Positions 56,929 to 64,000 of a stretch of 64,000 nt of DNA are shown here, piece by piece. Within the stretch, counting starts at the first letter, position 1; each line of letters opens with the position of its first letter. Location of the stretch: positions 1 to 64,000 of the forward strand of contig JAQXZA010000034.1 in assembly GCA_029226955.1 (NCBI GenBank). Reading direction: 5' to 3'. The translations under genes and the position numbers were made by a program. This stretch comes from Clostridia bacterium. Its GTDB lineage: Bacteria; Bacillota; Clostridia; Oscillospirales; Acutalibacteraceae. The notes beneath the pieces were generated by a model that saw nothing but the letters and a program-made list of their open reading frames with translations, made no database searches and had not been told where the DNA came from.

Positions 56929-58200
56929 ATGTTTGTTGATATTGCGAAAATTTCAATAAAAGCGGGGGACGGCGGCGACGGTGCTGTGGCATTCCACAGG
57001 GAAAAATACGTTGCGTCGGGAGGTCCTGACGGTGGTGACGGCGGAAAAGGCGGAGATATTGTCTTTGTCGCTGACGATAACCTTTCAACGCTTGCGGATT
57101 TCAGATATAAAAGAAAATATGCGGCACAAAAGGGCGAAAACGGCAAGGGCGGTCGCTGTTACGGAAAAAAAGCTCCCGACCTTGTTATCAGAGTGCCGAG
57201 AGGTACGGTTATACGTGAGATTTCAAGCGGCAGAATACTTGCGGATATTTCCGACGATAAGCCTGTTGTTGTCGCAAAAGGCGGCAAGGGCGGCTGGGGA
57301 AATATCCACTTTGCAACACCTACACGTCAGACTCCACGTTTTGCAAAACCGGGACTTCCGGGTGAATCATACGATGTACAGCTTGAATTAAAACTTCTTG
57401 CTGATGTCGGTCTTATCGGTTATCCAAACGTTGGAAAATCCACGCTTATTTCTGTTGTGAGTGAGGCAAAACCTGTTATCGCAAACTATCACTTTACAAC
57501 GATAACTCCCGTATTGGGCGTTGTGAGAATGGGCGAGGAGTCGTCGTTTGTAATGGCGGATATTCCCGGACTTATCGAAGGTGCGGGCGAGGGAGTAGGA
57601 CTCGGACATCAGTTTTTGCGTCACGTTGAACGCTGTCGCCTGTTGGTGCATATTGTTGACGTTTCGGGCAGTGAGGGACGAGATCCGAAACAGGATTTCA
57701 GAACCATAAACGAGGAACTTAAAAAATTCAATCCCGAACTTGCAAAACGTCCTATGATTGTTGCCGGAAACAAATGCGACCTTACAGACGATGAAACAGT
57801 TGAGGATTTCAGAAAATTCATTGAAGAACAGGGATATGAATTTTTTCCGATTATGGCGGCTATTGCGTATGAAGTTGAACCGCTGCTGAAATGTATTCAG
57901 GAAAAACTCTCAAAATTGCCGCCTATTGTACGTTATGAGGCTGAACCTGTACCCGTACTTTCAGAAAATGAAATAGGCAAACAGGAAGTTAAAATCACAA
58001 ACAATGACGGTGTGTTCTTTGTTGAGGGAGAATGGCTGTACAGATTTTTACGCACAATCAATTTTGATGATTCGGAGTCATTACAGTATTTTCAGCGTGT
58101 ACTCATCAGTTCGGGAGTAATTGACGCATTGCGTAAAGCCGGAATACACGAGGGCGACACCGTAAGTATGTATGATGTCGAGTTTGATTTTGTCGAATAA
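56929..58200 (+). CDS. obgE: GTPase ObgE
   Basis: Gly-rich Obg fold (GGPDGGDGGKGGDIVFVAD), GYPNVGKSTLISVVS, ADIPGLIEGA, C-terminal OCT domain. Confidence 0.98.
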   Translation: MFVDIAKISIKAGDGGDGAVAFHREKYVASGGPDGGDGGKGGDIVFVADDNLSTLADFRYKRKYAAQKGENGKGGRCYGKKAPDLVIRVPRGTVIREISSGRILADISDDKPVVVAKGGKGGWGNIHFATPTRQTPRFAKPGLPGESYDVQLELKLLADVGLIGYPNVGKSTLISVVSEAKPVIANYHFTTITPVLGVVRMGEESSFVMADIPGLIEGAGEGVGLGHQFLRHVERCRLLVHIVDVSGSEGRDPKQDFRTINEELKKFNPELAKRPMIVAGNKCDLTDDETVEDFRKFIEEQGYEFFPIMAAIAYEVEPLLKCIQEKLSKLPPIVRYEAEPVPVLSENEIGKQEVKITNNDGVFFVEGEWLYRFLRTINFDDSESLQYFQRVLISSGVIDALRKAGIHEGDTVSMYDVEFDFVE

Positions 58201-58214
58201 CGGAGGTTGAAAAT

Positions 58215-58637
58215 TTGGCACGTTTATCATTGTCAGAGTGTAATCCAAAAGAATTGAGTCCATTAACGCTTGCATTTGTCGGCGACGGAGTATATGACTT
58301 GCTTGTCCGTGAAGAACTTGTATGCAGTGCAAACCGTCCTGTCGGTCAGCTTAACAGGCTTAAAGTTGAAATTGTACGCTGTCAGGCACAGGCAAAGATG
58401 TATAATACTATTGAACCGTTTCTGACTGAGGAAGAAAAAGATGTCTTTAAGCGTGGACGAAATGCACACACCGCACACACTCCTAAAAATGCCTCGTCGG
58501 CTGAATATCATCTTGCAACAGGACTTGAAACACTTTTCGGTTATCTTTATCTTTCGGACAGAACAGACAGAATAAGAGAACTTTTTAAAATATACGGCGA
58601 AAACGGCGGATTTTTTACTGACAAAGAAACAAAATAA
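58215..58637 (+). CDS. mrnC: Mini-ribonuclease 3
   Basis: LAFVGDGVYDLLVREELV, KRGRNAHTAHTPKNASSAEYHLATGLETLFGYLYL; TTG start. Confidence 0.93.
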   Translation: MARLSLSECNPKELSPLTLAFVGDGVYDLLVREELVCSANRPVGQLNRLKVEIVRCQAQAKMYNTIEPFLTEEEKDVFKRGRNAHTAHTPKNASSAEYHLATGLETLFGYLYLSDRTDRIRELFKIYGENGGFFTDKETK

Positions 58638-58690
58638 TAACACAAACTAAAATTTTCGTGTTATGTTTTGGGAGGAAATTTTAAATTTAT

Positions 58691-59998
58691 ATGCAGAAAA
58701 ACAACACACTCAGAAATTTTATAAAATATGTCAGTATGAATATTCTTGGAATGATAGGCTTTTCGGTCTATGTTCTTGCCGATACATTTTTTATAGCCGA
58801 TAAACTCGGTTCTCTCGGACTTGCGGCACTCAATATTGCAATTCCGGCTTTCAGCATTATGCAGGCACTCGGACTTATGCTCGGAATAGGCGGTGCAACA
58901 AAATATTCCGTTTACAGAGAACAAAAAAATATCACAGCCGCACGGAAAATGTTTTCGGACACGCTTTTTGTCGGACTGGCTGTTTCAACTGTGCTTATGA
59001 TTTCGGGAATATTCTTTTCAAATGGAATTGCGGCAGTTCTCGGTGCTGACGGGGAAATTATCGGCGATACGTCAATATATATAAAAACGTTTCTCAGTTT
59101 TGCACCTGTATTTATCACAAATAATATATTTCTTGCCTTTGTGAGAAATGACGGTTCGCCGTCAATTTCAATGATTGCAATGCTTACAAGCAGTTTTTCA
59201 AATGTTGTGCTTGATTATGTATTTATTTTTCCGTTTAATCTCGGAATGTTCGGTGCGGCTTTTGCAACTTGTGTTTCAGCTCTTGCAAGTTTTGCGGTTT
59301 TGCTGATTTATACCGTCACAAAATCAGAAACACTGAAAATAAAGCTGACAATCCCGAAAATATCAGCAATACAAAATATAATAAAACTCGGTTTGTCGTC
59401 CTTTATAACTGAAATTTCGTCAGCGGTTGTCATTATTGCGTTTAACCTTGTAATAGCTGAAATTTCGGGCAACACAGGAATTGCGGCTTACGGAATTATC
59501 GTGAATACTGCACTTGTTGTAATTTCAATTTTTACAGGAATAGCACAGGGAATACAGCCGCTTATAAGCACTGCTTATGCACATTCCGAAAAAGCTGTAA
59601 TGAAACGCACATTTATTTATGCGTTGATACTGGAAATAATTATTTCACTGTCGGTTTATGCTTTTGTGTTCGTTTTTTCGGACGGAATAATCTCAATATT
59701 CAACAGTGAAAATAATACCGAACTTATTCCTATTGCAAAAACAGGCTTTGAAATTTATTTTGCCGGATTTTTCTTTGCCGGTTTCAATATTATTTCAGCG
59801 GCTTATCTCAGTGCAAAAGAAATGGCGGTCAATGCTTTTCTTATTTCAATTATGCGTGGACTTGTGCTGATATTGCCGTCAGTAATAATAATGGCTTTGA
59901 TTTTCGGAATGAACGGAGTATGGCTTTCATTTGTTGTTGCCGAAATGCTTACATCAGTAATAGCAATAATATGTATGACCGTCCGAAAAAATAAATGA
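58691..59998 (+). CDS. MATE family efflux transporter
   Basis: 12-TM MATE layout: YVLADTFFIADKLGSLGLAALNIAIPAFSIMQALGLMLGIGGATKYS. Confidence 0.93.
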   Translation: MQKNNTLRNFIKYVSMNILGMIGFSVYVLADTFFIADKLGSLGLAALNIAIPAFSIMQALGLMLGIGGATKYSVYREQKNITAARKMFSDTLFVGLAVSTVLMISGIFFSNGIAAVLGADGEIIGDTSIYIKTFLSFAPVFITNNIFLAFVRNDGSPSISMIAMLTSSFSNVVLDYVFIFPFNLGMFGAAFATCVSALASFAVLLIYTVTKSETLKIKLTIPKISAIQNIIKLGLSSFITEISSAVVIIAFNLVIAEISGNTGIAAYGIIVNTALVVISIFTGIAQGIQPLISTAYAHSEKAVMKRTFIYALILEIIISLSVYAFVFVFSDGIISIFNSENNTELIPIAKTGFEIYFAGFFFAGFNIISAAYLSAKEMAVNAFLISIMRGLVLILPSVIIMALIFGMNGVWLSFVVAEMLTSVIAIICMTVRKNK

Positions 59999-60125
59999 CG
60001 GAAATTTTTTTAAAAAATTCATTATTATTCATAATTTGTTTACCGAAAATGCTACAATATGTATTATAATATTTATGTGCATTTTTGAACAAAAGTATTT
60101 TTTCTTGTCTGGGGTGAAACAAATT

Positions 60126-60983
60126 ATGTCTGTCGGACTCATACTTGAAGGTGGAGGAAACAGAGGTACATATACAGCCGGAGTGCTTGATGTACTTATG
60201 GATAACAATATATTTTTTCCTGTAACCTATGCAATATCTGCCGGTGCGTGTAATGCACTCTCTTATATTTCAAAACAGCGTGGACGAAATTATGAGATTA
60301 TAACAAAATATACGGCTGACAAGCGTTATCTCAGCTTTAAGCTGATGAGAAAAACAGGTTCAATATACGGTTTTGACTTTATTTTCGGGGAACTGTCAAA
60401 AACTCTTATACCGTTTGATTATGATGAATTTTTCAAAAGCGGTATGCAGATTTGCGTTGGGACAACCGATTGTGAAACAGGCGAAACAGTCTTTTTTGAT
60501 AAATCACAAATGAAAGACAGCTTTACTTCCGTTATTGCGTCGTCATCAATGCCGATAGTATCGAATATAGTTGAATATCAGGGGCATAAACTTCTTGACG
60601 GCGGAATAACATCACCTATACCGCTTGAAAAGGCTATGTCTGACGGCATACAAAAAAATGTTGTCATTCTTACACGTGATAAATCATATATTAAAAAACA
60701 AAAACCCGATTTTCCTGTTGGTATGCTGAAAAAGAAATACAAGGAATATCCGGCACTCATTGAGGCGATGAAAAACCGTCCTGAAATTTATAACAATGAA
60801 CGCAAATTATGCTATGAAATGCAGGATAAGGGCAACGCACTTGTAATTCAGCCGTCAAAGCCGATAACAATAGGAAAATATTGCAAAAACTCCGATAAAC
60901 TCAAAGAATTATATAATATGGGTGTGAATGACGCAAAGGAAAATTTAGTAAATATAAGACGTTTTATAGCTCTTAACAGTTAA
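60126..60983 (+). CDS. patatin-like phospholipase family protein
   Basis: LILEGGGNRGTYTAGVLDVL, GXSXG-like SAGACNALSY, ASSSMPIVSNIVEYQGHKLLDGGI catalytic DGG. Confidence 0.92.
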   Translation: MSVGLILEGGGNRGTYTAGVLDVLMDNNIFFPVTYAISAGACNALSYISKQRGRNYEIITKYTADKRYLSFKLMRKTGSIYGFDFIFGELSKTLIPFDYDEFFKSGMQICVGTTDCETGETVFFDKSQMKDSFTSVIASSSMPIVSNIVEYQGHKLLDGGITSPIPLEKAMSDGIQKNVVILTRDKSYIKKQKPDFPVGMLKKKYKEYPALIEAMKNRPEIYNNERKLCYEMQDKGNALVIQPSKPITIGKYCKNSDKLKELYNMGVNDAKENLVNIRRFIALNS

Positions 60984-61033
60984 AATTATGCACTAATGGT
61001 TCTTGATAAGAATTATTAGTGCATAATTTTTTC
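60983..61033. terminator. long hairpin terminator
   Basis: aaattatgcactaat-n-attagtgcataattt followed by T-rich. Confidence 0.75.
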
Positions 61034-61061
61034 TTTTTGGGATATTTTTTATCTTTAATGC

Positions 61062-61090
61062 TTGACAAGGATTGTAAAAAGGTGTATATT
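61062..61090 (+). promoter_or_regulatory. sigma-A-like promoter for the cysteine synthase operon
   Basis: TTGACA (61062-61067), 17 bp, TATATT (61085-61090). Confidence 0.65.
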
Positions 61091-61159
61091 AAGGTCATAA
61101 AACTTACAATTCCTATCAATTAAGTATGTTTATAGTAATGGCAAGGTGCTGATATTTTT

Positions 61160-62056
61160 ATGATTCTTGATTCAATAGGAAATACACCGCTTATCGAAAT
61201 AAAAAGTATTTCTGACTCCGAAAGAAATGTCCGTGTATATGCAAAGGCGGAATTTCTGAATCTGAGCGGTTCGGTTAAGGACAGAGCCGCAAAAGCAATG
61301 GTGCTTGACGGAATAAAGTCGGGAAAACTTACAAAAGATAAAATCATTCTTGATGCCACAAGCGGAAATACAGGTATAGCCTATGCAATGCTCGGTTCAA
61401 TACTGGGGTATAAGGTGCTTTTATGTATGCCGTCAAATGTAACATCTGAACGAAAAAAAATTATGAAAGCTTATGGTGCAGAAATAATTGAAACAAACGC
61501 TCTTGAAGGTATTGACGGTGCTTACAACGAGGCAAGACATCTTGCAGAGGAAAATCCCGATATGTATTTCTATCCTGACCAGTACAGCAACGAGGCAAAC
61601 TGGAAAGCACATTACTACACAACAGCGGAAGAAATATGGAATCAGACAAAACACAGAATAACGCATTTTGTATGCGGAACGGGTACATCAGGAACTTTTA
61701 CAGGCTGTACAAGAAAACTTAAAGAATTAAAACCCGATATTTGCAGTTTTATTATGTGTCCCGACTCGATTTTTCACGGTATTGAGGGAGTAAAGCATAC
61801 ATCAGCTATATCAAAAGGCAGTTTTTTTGATGAGTCATTAGCTGACGGAACAATCGAAATTTCTACCGAAACCGCATATAAAATGACTGAACAGCTTGCG
61901 AAAAAAGATGGACTGTTTGTCGGGATAAGTTCGGGTGCAAATGTTGCCGCTGCGGCGAAAATTGTCGGTTTTGCACCGTCTGACTCGGTAATTGTAACAG
62001 TATTGTGCGACAGCGGTTGCAGATATTTTTCAAGTCCTGTGTTTAAGAATTTGTGA
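61160..62056 (+). CDS. PLP-dependent cysteine synthase family protein (CysM/CysK-like)
   Basis: IGNTPLIEI, SGSVKDRAAKAM, ATSGNTGIAYA, CGTGTSGTFTG, GISSGANVAAA. Confidence 0.93.
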   Translation: MILDSIGNTPLIEIKSISDSERNVRVYAKAEFLNLSGSVKDRAAKAMVLDGIKSGKLTKDKIILDATSGNTGIAYAMLGSILGYKVLLCMPSNVTSERKKIMKAYGAEIIETNALEGIDGAYNEARHLAEENPDMYFYPDQYSNEANWKAHYYTTAEEIWNQTKHRITHFVCGTGTSGTFTGCTRKLKELKPDICSFIMCPDSIFHGIEGVKHTSAISKGSFFDESLADGTIEISTETAYKMTEQLAKKDGLFVGISSGANVAAAAKIVGFAPSDSVIVTVLCDSGCRYFSSPVFKNL

Positions 62057-62073
62057 TAAAGGGGTGATGAAAA

Positions 62074-62508
62074 ATGATATTTATGCCTTACAATATTTTT
62101 GTACAGATTAAATCAGAGGGAGAAAAAAGTTATCCGAATGAATGTTGCGGTATCATATACGGAAACATAAGTAAAGACGGAAAAAAATACATTGAAAAAA
62201 TAGAACCTGTGTCAAATTCCTTTGATGAAAACAAAAGACAATATCGTTTTTTAATCACACCCGAAACAATGCTTAAAGCTGAACTTTATGCAAGAAAAAA
62301 CAAAACGGATATACTGGGCTTTTATCATTCTCACCCGAATTGTATGGCTGTTCCGTCAGAATATGACAGACAACACGCACTGCCTGTTTATTCATACATA
62401 ATAACATCAGTCGTGGGCAAAAGTGCTATGGATTTAACAAGCTGGGAACTTTTCAATAACAATAACGGAAGTACACATTTCTGTGAAGAAGTAATAAATA
62501 TAGAATAG
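62074..62508 (+). CDS. M67/JAMM family metallopeptidase (Mec+-like)
   Basis: NECCGIIYG and FYHSHPNCMAVPSEYD JAMM motif. Confidence 0.9.
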   Translation: MIFMPYNIFVQIKSEGEKSYPNECCGIIYGNISKDGKKYIEKIEPVSNSFDENKRQYRFLITPETMLKAELYARKNKTDILGFYHSHPNCMAVPSEYDRQHALPVYSYIITSVVGKSAMDLTSWELFNNNNGSTHFCEEVINIE

Positions 62509-62522
62509 AGGAGAGAAATAAT

Positions 62523-63980
62523 ATGGCTGTAACAGTGTTTATTCCAACTACATTGAGAGCATTTACAAATCACCGCTCGGAGATTATTCTTGAAGGCAAA
62601 AATGTTTCGGAGGTAATACAGGCTCTTTCTGACGAATATCCTGATACAAAAAAGGCTTTGTTCGACAGTGAGGGAAATCTCAGGGATTTTGTAAATGTGT
62701 TTGTAGGTTCTGAAAATATAAAAAATCTTGACGGTTTTGATACGGAACTCAAAGACGGTGATGAAGTCACGCTTATTCCGGCTATTGCCGGAGGAACGGT
62801 TGAGGACAGCGTTCTCGGAGATAACAAGGGCGAAAAACTTACAAATGCCGAAATAACAAGATACAGCCGTCACCTGTTATTACAGGAAGTCGGTGTAAAG
62901 GGACAGAAAAAATTAAAAGCCGCAAAGGTGCTTATAGTAGGCTTGGGAGGACTTGGAGCACCGCTTGCAATGTATCTTGCGGCGGCAGGTGTAGGAACTA
63001 TCGGTCTTATTGATTTTGATGAGGTTGAGGAGTCAAATCTTCAAAGACAGGTTATACACAGAACACGTGATGTCGGCAGACCGAAAGTAGCCTCAGCAAA
63101 GGACGCAATAAAAAACATAAATCCGCTTGTAAAGGTAGAAACATATAATCTTTTGCTTAATGCTGAAAATGCCGTTGATATTATAAGCGAGTATGACGTT
63201 GTTGCAGACGCAACAGACAATTATCAGGCAAGGTATCTTGTGAATGATGCGTGTGTACTTCTCGGAAAGCCTGATGTTTTCGGTGCAATGTATCAGTTCG
63301 AGGGACAGACAACTGTTTATTACGCAAAAGAAGGTCCGTGTTACAGGTGTGTTTATCCATCTCCGCCGCCGGCTGGTCTTGTGCCGTCCTGTGCAATGGG
63401 CGGAGTTGTCGGTGTTTTGCCCGGAATTATCGGAACAATTCAGGCTAATGAAGTAATCAAGCTGATAGTGGGCGGTGCTGAACCGCTTATAAGCAGACTG
63501 CTTACGCTTGATGCGTGGAAAATGAAATTCCGTGAACTTCATATAACAAAAAATCCGAACTGTCCGATATGTAGCAAAAATCCCACAATAACCGAACTTG
63601 TCGATTTTGACTACGAGGATTTTTGCGGAATTAAAAAGCAACAGGAAGAGGAAGAACCTGTTGAGGCTATTGAGGCAAAAACTCTTAAACAACGTCTTGA
63701 CAACGGCGAAAAAATTACAATTATTGATGTACGTGAACCGCACGAAAGAGCCATAGTTAAATTCCCCGACGCAAAGGTTATACCGATAGGTCAGCTTGCA
63801 CGAAGACAAAACGAACTTGACCCTGATGTCGATACGGTATTTATATGCAAGGAGGGCAAAAGAAGTATTCTTGCTGTCAATACACTCCGTGAAGCCGGAT
63901 ATAAAGGAAAAATGTATAACCTCAAAGACGGTATTAATGCCTGGGCAAGAGATGTTGACCCGTCTTTCCCACAATATTAA
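62523..63980 (+). CDS. ubiquitin-like (MoaD/ThiS) - E1-like (ThiF/MoeB) - rhodanese fusion protein
   Basis: N-terminal beta-grasp VTVFIPTTLRAFTNH...VTLIPAIAGG; E1: VLIVGLGGLGAPLAMYLAAAGVGTIGLIDFDEVEESNLQRQV, CYRC/CPIC, PSCAMGGVVGVLPGIIG; C-terminal rhodanese FICKEGKRS. Confidence 0.95.
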   Translation: MAVTVFIPTTLRAFTNHRSEIILEGKNVSEVIQALSDEYPDTKKALFDSEGNLRDFVNVFVGSENIKNLDGFDTELKDGDEVTLIPAIAGGTVEDSVLGDNKGEKLTNAEITRYSRHLLLQEVGVKGQKKLKAAKVLIVGLGGLGAPLAMYLAAAGVGTIGLIDFDEVEESNLQRQVIHRTRDVGRPKVASAKDAIKNINPLVKVETYNLLLNAENAVDIISEYDVVADATDNYQARYLVNDACVLLGKPDVFGAMYQFEGQTTVYYAKEGPCYRCVYPSPPPAGLVPSCAMGGVVGVLPGIIGTIQANEVIKLIVGGAEPLISRLLTLDAWKMKFRELHITKNPNCPICSKNPTITELVDFDYEDFCGIKKQQEEEEPVEAIEAKTLKQRLDNGEKITIIDVREPHERAIVKFPDAKVIPIGQLARRQNELDPDVDTVFICKEGKRSILAVNTLREAGYKGKMYNLKDGINAWARDVDPSFPQY

Positions 63981-64000
63981 TATAAATAATTTTTAAAATG

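Noticed and set aside
63093-63974. 293-aa minus-strand ORF
   Set aside because: Antisense to the UbL-E1-rhodanese gene; no recognisable motifs.
1-64000. Genome-wide TAG reassignment explaining the split zinc-ribbon gene
   Set aside because: TAG ends other clear genes here (15492-15494, and the cation efflux gene at 28089-28091 on the minus strand), so TAG acts as a normal stop.

Overview
This 64 kb window looks like low-to-moderate G+C Firmicutes chromosome, probably Oscillospiraceae/Ruminococcus-like; that taxonomy is inferred from gene content only. It carries about 50 protein-coding genes, mostly housekeeping: valS, lysC, hom, a class A PBP, leuB, oadG/oadB, tmcAL, ackA, fumA/fumB, rlmB, rpe, mecA, metA, rplU-prp-rpmA-obgE-mrnC. 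I saw no rRNA, tRNA or CRISPR array. Main points for a second look: (1) degenerate 7-bp tandem arrays in three sequence families (GTGGAGT, GGAGTTA, CGTAATT/GAATTAT) that sit on or directly beside the stop codons of at least eight genes. They adjoin a shared core (TTATGACCGCCACT...), and some pairs form inverted, MITE-like units. (2) A 1298-aa protein with a ~700-aa disordered N-terminus fused to a P1B-type ATPase-like membrane core whose DKTGT motif is lost. (3) A cysteine synthase / JAMM protease / ubiquitin-like-E1-rhodanese fusion operon, with the sulfur-carrier Gly-Gly buried inside the polyprotein. (4) A two-domain zinc-ribbon gene interrupted by an in-frame TAG, next to an ATP-grasp gene, a Ca2+ P-type ATPase and two TerD genes. 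(5) A multidomain signalling protein in which the receiver, EAL and GGDEF domains look degenerate and only HD-GYP looks intact. (6) A 2689-aa surface protein with a non-canonical sortase-like C-terminus. All calls come from reading motifs by eye; no searches were run.
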